Positions 25,375 through 34,360 of a DNA stretch of 64,000 nucleotides are shown here, one piece after another. Under the pieces are notes generated by a model, which had not been told where the DNA came from, did no database searches, and was given only the letters and a program-made list of their open reading frames with translations. The translations under genes were made by a program, and so were the position numbers. Every line of letters starts with the position of its first letter. The stretch's first letter is position 1. Origin of the DNA: Acidovorax defluvii (GTDB lineage: Bacteria > Pseudomonadota > Gammaproteobacteria > Burkholderiales > Burkholderiaceae_C); the NCBI GenBank assembly GCA_003268905.1, contig QLTU01000009.1:62001-126000 (forward strand), read 5' to 3'.

Positions 25375-27350
25375 AGCGGCCGACCCAGGATTTGGCGGGC
25401 CTGCTTGCGGCCCTGGACCCACACGCAGGACTTGGGCAGCGCCATGTATGGCTGATTGACCTGCTCGACTGGGTGCGTGGCACGCGCGATTCAGTACCGG
25501 GTTCCACGTCCCGGGTCCAACTGTTTCTGGAAGCGGTCGAGGCGCGCCCCGATGTGCAGCGGCAGCTGCAAACCTGGTGGGCCACCCTGGTGGAGTCGGT
25601 GGACATCACCACGCTGCTGGCTGATTTTGGCTTTGCCAAAGACACGGCACTGCTCAGCGAAGCCGCAGAGCGACTGCGCAACAAGCTGCTGCCGCACAGC
25701 CCCGAAACCATTGACGCATCGGAGCTCTTCGTTCTGGCCCTGCCCAGTGCTTTCGATGCAAAGTGGCTCGGCGCACTGGACGAAGCCACGCTGAACCGGC
25801 TGGTAGCCCTGCTGACGCCGCAAAGCCCTCAGGGCGCATCGCGCTGGCAGCACGCACTGCTGGACGCCATCACCTACTGCGCGGGGCAGATTCTCTCGAC
25901 CGGCTTTGCGCCGGGGTTGCGCCTGCGCATGAGTGAATCGGCCCGCGACGCACAGCCCTTTCATGCGCTGATCCGCGACGTGGAAAGCCTGCGGGTGGAA
26001 GTGCTGCATGCGCTGCGCACCCCCGACCGGCTGCAGGAGGCAGCCCGGCGACTGCGCGAGCGCCTGGAAGCCTGCCGTGCCGCCGCTGCCACCGTTTACA
26101 CGCACTTTGAAGACAACGGAATTTCCGTGGACCTGGTGTTTCGGCTGCGCCAGTTGCGTGCGCGCATCCTGCGGGTGCGCGAGTTGCTCGACTACCTGCT
26201 GTCCCCCCAGCCCGCCGTCACGGCGGCCCGCCTTCTGGCGCATCTGGTAGAGGTGGGGCAAGAGCGGCGCAGCCTGCGGGCGCTGCTGGCATCCAACTCG
26301 TCACTGCTGGCCGCCAAAGTGGCCGAGCGCAGCGCCGAGACGGGCGAACACTACATCACGCGCACGGCGGTCGAATACCGCTCCATGGTGAAGAAAGCCG
26401 CTGGCGGCGGCGCCGTGATGGCCTTCACCACGCTGGCCAAGTTTGCCCTTTACGCAATGGCGCTGTCGGCATTCTGGGGCGGCTTCTGGGCGGGGGCGAA
26501 CTATGCCTTGAGCTTTGTGCTGGTGCAGTTGCTGCACTTCACCGTAGCCACCAAACAGCCGGCCATGACCGCCCCCGCCATGGCGGCCAAGCTCAAGGAG
26601 CTGGCCTCGGGCGAGGCCATTGAGTCGTTTGTCGATGAAGTCACCCACCTGGTGCGCTCACAGGTTGCAGCCGTGCTGGGCAATGTGCTGGTGGTGTACC
26701 CCCTGGTTCTGGGCCTGGCGCTGCTGATTGCATGGGCCAAGGGCTCGCCCGCCATCAGCACGAAAGAAGCCGGCCATGTGCTGGAGTCGCTGCACCTCCT
26801 GGGGCCGTCGCTGCTGTTCGCAGCATTCACGGGCGTGCTGCTGTTTGCCTCCAGCATCATCGCGGGCTGGACCGAAAACTGGTTTGTGCTGCACCGGCTC
26901 GACTCGGCCGTGCGCTACAACCCGCGCATCACCGCCCGGCTGGGCAAGGAGCGCGCGGCGCGCTGGGCGCACTTTCTCCGCGAGAACCTGTCCGGCTTTG
27001 CCGCCAACATCTCGCTGGGCTTCATGCTCGGCCTGGTCCCGGCGTTTGCAGGGTTTTTCGGGTTGGGGCTGGACGTGCGCCATGTCACACTGTCTTCAGG
27101 GCAGTTGGGCGCGGCCACGGCTGCGCTGGGCTGGGACGTCATTCACCAGAGTGCGTTCTGGTGGGCTGTAGCCACCATTCCCCTGCTGGGCGCCCTCAAT
27201 GTCGGAGTAAGCTTTTACATGGCTTTCCGCCTGGCATTGCGAGCCCACAACGTGAGCGGTGTTGACCGCTCTCGCATCTATGCAGCAATGCGGCACCGCC
27301 TGCTCAAGGCGCCGTTGAGCTTTTTCGTGCCTGAACGCCAGGCCGCCTGA
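25371..27350 (+). CDS. COG4389-type integral membrane protein ('site-specific recombinase' by name only)
   Basis: About 659 residues. The N-terminal 330 residues are soluble and helical. The C-terminal half has six or so membrane helices (AFTTLAKFALYAMALSAFWG, VLGNVLVVYPLVLGLALLIAW cited in part, LLFAAFTGVLLFASSIIAGW, IPLLGALNVGVSFYMAFRLA). This is the family often labelled Gcr or site-specific recombinase, but no tyrosine- or serine-recombinase catalytic motif is visible and the fold is a membrane protein. The start is a TTG at 25371 with GGAAGGG nine bases upstream, overlapping the apaG stop. Confidence 0.8.
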   Translation: MKRPTQDLAGLLAALDPHAGLGQRHVWLIDLLDWVRGTRDSVPGSTSRVQLFLEAVEARPDVQRQLQTWWATLVESVDITTLLADFGFAKDTALLSEAAERLRNKLLPHSPETIDASELFVLALPSAFDAKWLGALDEATLNRLVALLTPQSPQGASRWQHALLDAITYCAGQILSTGFAPGLRLRMSESARDAQPFHALIRDVESLRVEVLHALRTPDRLQEAARRLRERLEACRAAAATVYTHFEDNGISVDLVFRLRQLRARILRVRELLDYLLSPQPAVTAARLLAHLVEVGQERRSLRALLASNSSLLAAKVAERSAETGEHYITRTAVEYRSMVKKAAGGGAVMAFTTLAKFALYAMALSAFWGGFWAGANYALSFVLVQLLHFTVATKQPAMTAPAMAAKLKELASGEAIESFVDEVTHLVRSQVAAVLGNVLVVYPLVLGLALLIAWAKGSPAISTKEAGHVLESLHLLGPSLLFAAFTGVLLFASSIIAGWTENWFVLHRLDSAVRYNPRITARLGKERAARWAHFLRENLSGFAANISLGFMLGLVPAFAGFFGLGLDVRHVTLSSGQLGAATAALGWDVIHQSAFWWAVATIPLLGALNVGVSFYMAFRLALRAHNVSGVDRSRIYAAMRHRLLKAPLSFFVPERQAA

Positions 27351-27518
27351 TTCAGGCACTTCTGGCCTGCGCAAACACGGGCGCCGCTGTCCTACAGGGC
27401 ACTGTCGTTTGCGCATGTAAATTCAGGTAACCGCCGGGAAGGACCGTGGCGCCAGCAGGCGCTGGCCTGTCTTTCTCGCCCACCGGGCGCTGCCCGTCTG
27501 ATGGAGAGGACCCATGAA

Positions 27519-28775
27519 ATGAACGAAATCCTGAGCTTCTGGGCGCAGTGGCTGCGCCCTTCGGCCGGGTTGCCTACGGTGCAATGGTCGCTGTTGCTGG
27601 CGGTAGCCGCCATCGCGGGTTATCTGTGCCAGCGCCACACAGGCCTGCCCAAAGTGGTGGGCTACTCCCTGGTGGGCACCGCTGCCGGTCTGGCAGGCTT
27701 CAGCGGGGCGGTGTGGCCGCTTCAGGGCATCGGGCTGTTTCTGCTGGAGCTGGGCATCTCCATCGTGCTGTTCGAGTGCGGCGGGCGCATTCCGCTGCGC
27801 TGGTTTCGCCACAACCCCATGGTGCTGGTGCAGAGCATGGCCGAATCGGCACTGACGTACTTTGCCGTCTATTGGGTGCTGGTGTGGCTGGACATGCCCG
27901 CGCATGTGGCTGGCCCGCTGGCCCTGGTGGCGCTGGCCGCATCGCCCGCCGTGCTGACGCGCGTGGTGGCCGACACCCGCGCGGCCGGCCCCGTCACCGA
28001 GCGCGCCATTGTGCTCGCCACCCTGTCCACCCTCTATGCGCTCACCCTGGGCAGCGCCCGTGCCGAGCAGATCAACCGCCAGAGCGTCACGTTGCTGGAC
28101 ACCATGTATCCCGTGGTGGTGGTGCTGGGCGTGTCGATCATCGTGGCGGCTGTGCTGTCGCTGGCGCTGCGCATGGCCTTGCGCTTCATGAGCCCGACCA
28201 GCGAAAACACCTCGATGCTGCTGCTGGCCCTGATCGCCGCTGCCACCGCCGTGGCAGCGCACATGGGTGGCTCCGCGCCGCTGGCGGCCCTGCTGGGCGG
28301 CATGCTGCTCAAGCAGCTCAACCCGCGCCCGTGGGCCTGGCCGCGCCAGCTGGGCAACGCCTCGTCGCTGCTCACCATGCTGATGTTCGTGCTGGTGTCC
28401 ACCGTGGCGGCGCAGGCCGACTGGAGCGGCCCCGTGGCCGGCGTGGTGCTGACACTGATCGCCGTGCGACTGGCCGCCAAGGCCGTGGGCGTAGGGCTGG
28501 GCAATGTGGGCAGCGGTGCCAGCTGGCGCCAGGCCCTGTGGGTGGGCTGCGCCATGACGCCCATGTCGTCCATCGCGTTGCTGATTGCCTCGCAGTTCGT
28601 GGTGGCATCCCCCTCCACGGGCCACCTGATTGCCCGCGTGGCGCTGCCCGCCATCTTGCTCATGGAAGTGCTGGGCGCCGTGATCGCCACGGTAGCCATC
28701 TACCGCGCGGGCGAGAGTTCCAAACCTTGGGCCCCGCTGTCGCGCGGCGGCAATGGAGACCGCAGTGAGTCTTGA
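27519..28775 (+). CDS. Kef/CPA2-type cation:proton antiporter, membrane domain only
   Basis: A 418-residue protein with about 12 membrane helices of the Na+/H+ exchanger fold ([55 protein letters not shown]). It lacks the RCK/TrkA_N cytoplasmic domain carried by KefB and KefC. GAGAGGA lies upstream of the ATG at 27519. The last 23 bp overlap the next gene, which encodes a glutamate-cysteine-ligase-like enzyme; enterobacterial Kef channels are gated by glutathione conjugates, so the pairing may be meaningful. Substrate ion unknown. Confidence 0.82.
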   Translation: MNEILSFWAQWLRPSAGLPTVQWSLLLAVAAIAGYLCQRHTGLPKVVGYSLVGTAAGLAGFSGAVWPLQGIGLFLLELGISIVLFECGGRIPLRWFRHNPMVLVQSMAESALTYFAVYWVLVWLDMPAHVAGPLALVALAASPAVLTRVVADTRAAGPVTERAIVLATLSTLYALTLGSARAEQINRQSVTLLDTMYPVVVVLGVSIIVAAVLSLALRMALRFMSPTSENTSMLLLALIAAATAVAAHMGGSAPLAALLGGMLLKQLNPRPWAWPRQLGNASSLLTMLMFVLVSTVAAQADWSGPVAGVVLTLIAVRLAAKAVGVGLGNVGSGASWRQALWVGCAMTPMSSIALLIASQFVVASPSTGHLIARVALPAILLMEVLGAVIATVAIYRAGESSKPWAPLSRGGNGDRSES

Positions 28776-29886
28776 AGCCTTTACCCATTCCGAACCGCTG
28801 ACGCTGGGCGTGGAGCTGGAGCTGCAGCTGGTCAACACCCACGACTACGATCTGGCGCCCTACGCCGAAGACATGCTGCGCCTGATGCGCAAGGTGCCGC
28901 TGCCTGGCAGCGTGGTGCCCGAGATGACGAACAGCATGATCGAGATCTCCACCGGCATCTGCCATTCGGCCAGCGAGGTGCTGGGGCAGCTCAGCCCCAT
29001 TCGCGATGCGCTGGTCAAAAGCGCGGACAAGCTCAACATTGCCGTGGTGGGCGGCGGCACGCACCCGTTCCAGCAGTGGCACGAGCGGCGCATCTACGAC
29101 AAGCCACGCTTTCAGGAGCTGTCGCAGCTGTATGGCTACCTTTCCAAGCAGTTCACCATCTTTGGCCAGCATGTGCACATTGGCTGCCCCGATGCCGACG
29201 CCGCGCTCCTGATGCTGCACCGCATGTCGCGCTACATCCCGCATTTCATTGCGCTGTCGGCCTCCAGCCCCTACGTGCAGGGGCAGGACACGGCGTTCGA
29301 CTCGGCGCGGCTCAACTCGGTGTTCGCGTTTCCTCTGTCGGGCCGCGCGCCGTTTGCACTGACCTGGGACGATTTCACCACCTACTTCAACAAGATGACC
29401 CGCACCGGCGTGGTCAAGAGCATGAAGGACTTTTACTGGGACATCCGCCCCAAGCCCGAGTTCGGCACCATCGAGATCCGGGTGTTCGACACGCCACTGA
29501 CCATCGAGCGTGCCGCCGCGCTGGCCGGTTTCGTTCAGTCGCTGGGTGCGTGGTTTCTGGCCGACCAGCCTTTCATGCCTGAAGAAGACGACTACCTTGT
29601 GTACACCTACAACCGTTTCCAAGCGTGCCGATTTGGCATGGACGCGGTGTATGTAGACCCGGCCACGGGCGACCACATGCCGCTGCGCGACCATATCCGC
29701 ATGACCATGGACCACATCGCAGGACATGCCGCCCTGCAGGGTGCGTCCAACGCCATGCACATGCTGCGCACAGAAGCCGAAGCCGGACAGAACGACGCCC
29801 GCTGGCTGCGCGAGCGCCAGCGCGAAGAACAGCTGCTGGCTGAAGTCAGCCGCCAGGCCGCATTGCGTTTTCGAGGCACCAACTGA
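28753..29886 (+). CDS. YbdK-family carboxylate-amine ligase (GCS2-like)
   Basis: A 377-residue ATP-grasp-related ligase of the glutamate-cysteine ligase type 2 family. Signatures are [13 protein letters not shown] (nucleotide/Mg binding), [39 protein letters not shown] and [14 protein letters not shown]. coli YbdK has weak glutamate-cysteine ligase activity and its natural role is unclear, so the product here is uncertain. It starts inside the antiporter gene, which implies coupled expression. Confidence 0.88.
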   Translation: METAVSLEAFTHSEPLTLGVELELQLVNTHDYDLAPYAEDMLRLMRKVPLPGSVVPEMTNSMIEISTGICHSASEVLGQLSPIRDALVKSADKLNIAVVGGGTHPFQQWHERRIYDKPRFQELSQLYGYLSKQFTIFGQHVHIGCPDADAALLMLHRMSRYIPHFIALSASSPYVQGQDTAFDSARLNSVFAFPLSGRAPFALTWDDFTTYFNKMTRTGVVKSMKDFYWDIRPKPEFGTIEIRVFDTPLTIERAAALAGFVQSLGAWFLADQPFMPEEDDYLVYTYNRFQACRFGMDAVYVDPATGDHMPLRDHIRMTMDHIAGHAALQGASNAMHMLRTEAEAGQNDARWLRERQREEQLLAEVSRQAALRFRGTN

Positions 29887-29990
29887 CCCGCCCGATGCCA
29901 CTGTGCACAAGGTGCGGCGGCGGGTAACCGGCCAAGCCTGCGCCACCGCGCCGATGCCCGGATGCGCGACACACCGCACAATTCGTCCCC

Positions 29991-30974
29991 ATGGGTGAAT
30001 TCGACCTGATTGCACGCTACTTCACGCGGCCCGTGCGCCGCGCCGCCCTGGGCGTGGGCGACGACTGCGCGCTGCTCAAGCCCGCGCCGGGCATGCAGCT
30101 GGCCGTCTCCAGCGACATGCTGGTCGAGGGTCGGCATTTCTTTGCCGGCACCGACCCCGAGCGCCTGGGCCACAAGGCACTGGCCGTCAATTTGAGCGAC
30201 CTGGCGGCCTGCGGCGCGCGGCCGCTGGCGTTCACGCTGGCGCTGGCCTTGCCGCAGGTGGACGCAGCCTGGTTGGAGGGCTTCTCGCGCGGCCTGCTGC
30301 AGCTGGCCGACGCGCACGGCTGCGAGCTGGTGGGCGGCGACACCACGCAGGGTCCGCTCAACATCTGCATCACGGTGTTTGGCGAGGTGCCCACCGGCCA
30401 GGCGCTGCTGCGCAGTGGCGCGCAGCCCGGCGACGACATTTATGTAAGCGGCACGCTGGGCGAGGCGCGCCTGGCGCTGGACGCTTTGCAAGACCAGGCC
30501 GCCGCAGCCGCCCTGCCCGCCGAAACCCTCGCCGCTGCACGCCTGCGCCTGGAAGCGCCGACGCCGCGCGTGGCCTTGGGGCTGGCGCTGCGCGGCGTGG
30601 CCAGCAGCGCCCTGGATTTGAGCGACGGCCTGCTGGGCGACCTGGGCCATATCCTGCGCGCCTCGGGCGTGGGCGCCTGCATCGACACCTCAAAAACTAT
30701 TGATTTAATAGCTACTAGCGCCCTATCTATAAGCGTTACAGGCCAATTTGATGCGGATTACCTGCAGCAATGCACACTGGCCGGGGGCGACGACTATGAG
30801 CTGGCCTTCACCGCCGCGCCCGCACGCCGGGGCGCTGTGGCGGCGGCCGCGCAGGCCAGCGGCACCGCCGTGGCACGCATTGGCGTGGTGGAGGGCGCGC
30901 CGGGCCTGCGCCTGATCGACGCGCAGGGCCGGCCGGTGGCGCAGCGCTACGCCTCCTTCGACCACTTCGCCTGA
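29991..30974 (+). CDS. thiL: Thiamine-monophosphate kinase
   Basis: A 327-residue PurM-like kinase that phosphorylates thiamine monophosphate to the active cofactor. Motifs are GEFDLIARYF, GVGDDCALL, SSDMLVEGRHFF, NLSDLAACGARP, GGDTTQG and DLSDGLLGDLGHI. Residues 234-255 (SKTIDLIATSALSISVTGQF in part) are encoded by a copy of the dispersed AGCGCTT repeat and are AT-rich compared with the rest; the reading frame remains intact. The region lies beyond the core nucleotide site, so the enzyme is probably active. Confidence 0.95.
   Translation: MGEFDLIARYFTRPVRRAALGVGDDCALLKPAPGMQLAVSSDMLVEGRHFFAGTDPERLGHKALAVNLSDLAACGARPLAFTLALALPQVDAAWLEGFSRGLLQLADAHGCELVGGDTTQGPLNICITVFGEVPTGQALLRSGAQPGDDIYVSGTLGEARLALDALQDQAAAAALPAETLAAARLRLEAPTPRVALGLALRGVASSALDLSDGLLGDLGHILRASGVGACIDTSKTIDLIATSALSISVTGQFDADYLQQCTLAGGDDYELAFTAAPARRGAVAAAAQASGTAVARIGVVEGAPGLRLIDAQGRPVAQRYASFDHFA
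30690..30755. repeat. AGCGCTT/AAGCGCT dispersed repeat, copy E, inside thiL
   Basis: AATAGCTACTAGCGCCCTAT, then CTATAAGCGTTACAGGCCAATTTG. The arms are degenerate, but both flanks (AATAGCT, GGCCAATTTGA) match the family. It is in frame within thiL. Confidence 0.7.
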
Positions 30975-30993
30975 ACCGCTGGCTCGGCGCCTG

Positions 30994-31710
30994 TCAGGCG
31001 GCTGCGCCCGCGGCGATGCGCGCACGCGGATCCAGCAGCTCGCACAACAGCTCGACATGGCTGCTGCGCAGGCCCTCCAGCCCCATGGCGGGCTCGCGGC
31101 CCAGGATCATTTGCGCCAGTAGCGCGTGGGACAAGGGGGCCATCACCAGCCAGGGCTCGCGCACGATGACGCTTTCCGGCAGGCCATGGTGCGCGGCATG
31201 CGCGCGCAGCATGGCCGCGAGCTGGAGCACGCTGGGCTGCATCACGTTGCGCTCCCACAACCCCACCAGGTCTTGCACGCGGTCCCTCTCGGCCGCCAGC
31301 AGGCGCAGCGTGGCCACCGCGGCCGGCCGCTCCAGCAGCACCGCATACAGCCTGTCGACCACCCACTGCGCAAACGCCCGGGTGCCGGCCTCGATCGGCG
31401 GCGCAGGCATTTCCTGCCACTCGGGCGGCACCAGGGAGCGATTGAGCAAGGCCTGGAAGATCACGTCCTTGCCGGGAAAGTGCGCGTACAGCCCCCCCTT
31501 GGACAGGCCGCAGCGCCGCCCGATGCCGTCCATCGTGGCGGCGGCAAAGCCGCTTTCGGAAAACTCCACCAGGGCCGCGTCCAGGATCTGCGCCATGCGC
31601 AGCTGTGGCGCCAGGCGCCGGCGCGCCGGCGGGGCAGCAGCGGCGCAAGAAGGGGGGGTCGGTTCCGGCATGGCGGTTTGCATCATCGTGGCTTGCATGG
31701 TATCTTGCAT
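30994..31710 (-). CDS. TetR-family transcriptional regulator
   Basis: About 238 residues with an N-terminal TetR HTH (residues 38-85: RMAQILDAALVEFSESGFAA, MDGIGRRCGLSKGGLYAHF) and a C-terminal ligand domain of 150 residues. An in-frame ATG at 31749 exists, but translation from it would run through the operator-like palindrome at 31721-31734, so I prefer 31710. It diverges from the phaC operon and most likely represses it. The ligand is unknown; the neighbouring exporter and acyl-CoA enzymes suggest a hydrophobic or acyl compound. Confidence 0.88.
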   Translation of the reverse strand: MQDTMQATMMQTAMPEPTPPSCAAAAPPARRRLAPQLRMAQILDAALVEFSESGFAAATMDGIGRRCGLSKGGLYAHFPGKDVIFQALLNRSLVPPEWQEMPAPPIEAGTRAFAQWVVDRLYAVLLERPAAVATLRLLAAERDRVQDLVGLWERNVMQPSVLQLAAMLRAHAAHHGLPESVIVREPWLVMAPLSHALLAQMILGREPAMGLEGLRSSHVELLCELLDPRARIAAGAAA

Positions 31711-31720
31711 CAGGTTAATT

Positions 31721-31734
31721 ACCGACTGGTCGGT
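31721..31734. promoter_or_regulatory. TetR-like operator palindrome
   Basis: ACCGAC, TG, GTCGGT: perfect 6-bp arms, extended by AATT and TAATT on the outside. It lies between the tetR start and the phaC promoter. Confidence 0.7.
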
Positions 31735-31740
31735 TTTTAA

Positions 31741-31765
31741 TTGATGCATAACTGATGTGCATCAA
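31741..31765. promoter_or_regulatory. FNR-type box within a larger inverted repeat
   Basis: CTGATGTGCATCAA (31752-31765) differs from the FNR consensus TTGATnnnnATCAA at one base. It is centred at 31758.5, about 41 bp before the start predicted from a TAGAGT -10 box at 31787-31792, the classic class-II activator position. The same stretch also forms TTGATGCA, nine bases, TGCATCAA. Confidence 0.6.
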
Positions 31766-31786
31766 GCCGTGCCGGCGTGGTTCTCC

Positions 31787-31792
31787 TAGAGT
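31787..31792 (+). promoter_or_regulatory. Candidate -10 box of the phaC operon
   Basis: TAGAGT matches TATAAT at four positions and would start transcription near 31799. The -35 region overlaps the right half of the FNR box, as expected for an activated promoter. Confidence 0.45.
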
Positions 31793-31834
31793 TGCCAAGG
31801 AGTTCCCCGAACACCCTGCGAAAGGATTTGCTCC

Positions 31835-33580
31835 ATGCACAACACCCCTTTTTCCGCAACGGCGATGGCCGACCGCGTGGATCCGCCATTCCATGCCGCA
31901 TTGGCACGCCGGTTTGCCTCGCTCTCCCCCGCCGCAGGCCTGCTGGCCGCCAGCGACTGGGCGCTGCACCTGGCCGCGTCGCCCGGCAAATGCATGGATC
32001 TGGCCCGCCTGGCCATGCACCAGAGCGGCGAGCTGGCCGAATACGCTCGCGAACGCATGACCGCCGGCGCCGACCAGCAGGCGCGCCTTGGCGTGCAACC
32101 CGCCGTCGAGGACAGGCGCTTCAGGGCCCCCGAATGGCAGCAGTGGCCGTTCAACTACCTGCACCAGTCGTTCCTGTTCAAGCAGCAATGGTGGGCCGCC
32201 GCCACGCACGGCGTGCAGGGCGTGGAGAAACACCATGAAAACATGGTGGCCTTCGCCGCCCGCCAGTGGCTGGACATGTTCTCGCCCGGCAACCAGCTGG
32301 CCACCAACCCGGTGGTGCTGCAGCGCACGCTGCAGCAGGGCGGCGCCAACCTGCTGCGCGGCGCGCTGAATGCGGCCGATGACCTGCAGCGCCTGGCCGC
32401 GGACCAGGGCCCCGCGGGGGTTGAGGACTTCGTGGTCGGGCGCGACGTGGGCATCACGCCGGGCAAGGTGGTGCTGAAGAACCGCCTGATGGAGCTGATC
32501 CAGTACACGCCCACCACGGCGACCGTGCACCCCGAGCCGATCCTGATCGTGCCGGCCTGGATCATGAAGTACTACATCCTCGACCTGTCGCCGCACAACT
32601 CGCTCATCCGCTACCTGGTGGACCAGGGCTACACGGTGTTCTGCCTGTCCTGGAAGAACCCCGGCTACGAAGACCGCGACCTGGGCATGGACGACTACCT
32701 CGAACTGGGCTTTCATGCCGCGCTCGACGCCGTCACCACCATCGTCCCCGGGCAGAAGGTGCATGCCACCGGCTACTGCCTGGGCGGCACCATGCTGGCC
32801 ATTGCCGCCGCCGCCATGGCGCGCGATGGCGACGAGCGCCTGGCCTCGCTATCGACGTTCACGGCGCAGACCGACTTCTCCGAACCGGGCGAGCTGGGCC
32901 TGTTCGTCGACGAGAGCCAGCTCAGCCTGCTGGAGGCGCAAATGGCCCAGACCGGCTACCTCAAGGCCAGCCAGATGGCGGGCGCGTTCCAGATGCTGCG
33001 CTCCTACGACATGCTGTGGTCGCGCCTGGTCAACGAATACCTGCTGGGTGAGCGCGCCCCGATGAACGACCTCATGGCCTGGAACGCCGACGCCACGCGC
33101 ATGCCGGCCCGGATGCACTCGCAATACCTGCGCCGGCTGTTCCTGAACGACGACCTCAGCGAGGGCCGCTATCCCGTGGACGGCAAGCCCGTGTCGCTGA
33201 GCAACCTCACGCTGCCCATGTTCATGGTCGGCACGCTGACCGACCACGTCGCGCCCTGGCGCTCGGTCTTCAAGCTGCACCAGATGAGCCCGGCGGAAAT
33301 CACCTTCGCACTCACCAGCGGCGGGCACAACGCCGGCATCGTGAATCCGCCCGGCAACCCGCGCCGCCGCTACCAGTTGCTGACCCGCCCCGCGGGCGGC
33401 AGCTATGTGGCGCCCGACGAGTGGCTGGAGACGGCGCCCCAGACGCAAGGCTCCTGGTGGCCCGCCTGGCTGCAGTGGCTGCAGGCGCGCTCCGGCACCC
33501 CGGTCAAGCCGCCACGCATGGGCGCGGGCGCCTACCAGCCGGTGGGCGACGCGCCGGGCACCTATGTATTGGAGAAGTAA
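31835..33580 (+). CDS. phaC: Polyhydroxyalkanoate synthase (class I-like)
   Basis: A 581-residue alpha/beta-hydrolase enzyme that polymerises (R)-3-hydroxyacyl-CoA. The catalytic triad is visible: C315 in the lipase-like box HATGYCLGGTML, D470 in TLTDHVAPW and H498 in SGGHNAGIVNPPGN. The PhaC N-terminal domain occupies residues 70-240, ending near YTPTTATVHPEPILIVPAW. AAAGGA lies upstream of the ATG at 31835. As first gene of a nine-gene operon with a MaoC-phosphotransacylase fusion and acetate kinase, it probably acts in carbon storage under oxygen limitation instead of being the main housekeeping synthase. Confidence 0.93.
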   Translation: MHNTPFSATAMADRVDPPFHAALARRFASLSPAAGLLAASDWALHLAASPGKCMDLARLAMHQSGELAEYARERMTAGADQQARLGVQPAVEDRRFRAPEWQQWPFNYLHQSFLFKQQWWAAATHGVQGVEKHHENMVAFAARQWLDMFSPGNQLATNPVVLQRTLQQGGANLLRGALNAADDLQRLAADQGPAGVEDFVVGRDVGITPGKVVLKNRLMELIQYTPTTATVHPEPILIVPAWIMKYYILDLSPHNSLIRYLVDQGYTVFCLSWKNPGYEDRDLGMDDYLELGFHAALDAVTTIVPGQKVHATGYCLGGTMLAIAAAAMARDGDERLASLSTFTAQTDFSEPGELGLFVDESQLSLLEAQMAQTGYLKASQMAGAFQMLRSYDMLWSRLVNEYLLGERAPMNDLMAWNADATRMPARMHSQYLRRLFLNDDLSEGRYPVDGKPVSLSNLTLPMFMVGTLTDHVAPWRSVFKLHQMSPAEITFALTSGGHNAGIVNPPGNPRRRYQLLTRPAGGSYVAPDEWLETAPQTQGSWWPAWLQWLQARSGTPVKPPRMGAGAYQPVGDAPGTYVLEK

Positions 33581-33582
33581 GC

Positions 33583-34350
33583 ATGGTTTTTGATTTGCAC
33601 GGCAAAAAGGGGCTGGTCGTCGGCATTGCCAACGAGGACAGCATTGCCTGGGGCTGCGCGCGCGCCTTCCGCGCCGCTGGGGCCGAGCTGGCCGTCACCT
33701 GGCTGAACGAGAAGGCCCGCCCCTACGTCGAGCCGCTGGCAGAGCAGCTGCAGGCCCCCATCCAGCTGCCCCTGGACGTGGAGCAGGACGGGCAGATGGA
33801 AGCCGTCTTCGACGCCCTGGGCGCGCGCTGGGGGCGGCTGGACTTCTTGCTGCACTCGATTGCCTTTGCCCCCGCCGCCGACCTGCATGGCCGCGTGGCC
33901 GACAGCTCGCGCGAAGGGTTCGCGCGCGCCATGGACATCTCCTGCCACTCCTTCGCCCGCATGGCCCGGCTGGCGGAGCCGCTGATGCAGGAGGGCGGCA
34001 GCCTGCTGGCCATGAGCTATCTTGGCGCCGAGGAGGTCATCTCCAACTACGGCCTGATGGGCCCGGTGAAGGCCGCGCTGGAATCGAGCGTGCGCTACCT
34101 GGCCAGCGAGCTGGGCCCGCAAGGCATCCGCGTGAACGCCATATCGCCCGGGCCGCTGGCCACGCGCGCGGCCTCGGGCATACAGCACTTCGACCAGCTG
34201 CTGGCCGACGCCGCCCAACGCGCACCGCTGCGGCGCCTGGTGAGCATTGAAGACGTGGGCGCGCTGTGCACCTTCATGGCCAGCGATGCCTCCCGCTCGA
34301 TGACCGGCAGCACGCTGTATGTCGATGCAGGCTTTCACATTCTTGGCTGA
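33583..34350 (+). CDS. fabI: Enoyl-[acyl-carrier-protein] reductase, FabI type
   Basis: A 255-residue short-chain dehydrogenase of the divergent enoyl reductase class. It begins with the FabI-type cofactor motif GLVVGIANEDSIAWGCA, and the catalytic pair is Y156 and K163 (NYGLMGPVKAALESS), the same residue numbers as in E. coli FabI. LHSIAFAP and NAISPGPLATRAASGI are also typical. It starts two bases after the phaC stop. Operon location suggests a second, condition-specific reductase that uses enoyl thioesters as an electron sink. Confidence 0.9.
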   Translation: MVFDLHGKKGLVVGIANEDSIAWGCARAFRAAGAELAVTWLNEKARPYVEPLAEQLQAPIQLPLDVEQDGQMEAVFDALGARWGRLDFLLHSIAFAPAADLHGRVADSSREGFARAMDISCHSFARMARLAEPLMQEGGSLLAMSYLGAEEVISNYGLMGPVKAALESSVRYLASELGPQGIRVNAISPGPLATRAASGIQHFDQLLADAAQRAPLRRLVSIEDVGALCTFMASDASRSMTGSTLYVDAGFHILG

Positions 34351-34360
34351 AAGCAGTCCC

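Noticed and set aside
25371-27350. Mobile element, because of the recombinase label
   Set aside because: No recombinase active-site motif, no flanking repeats or attachment sites, and coupling to apaG argues for a resident gene.
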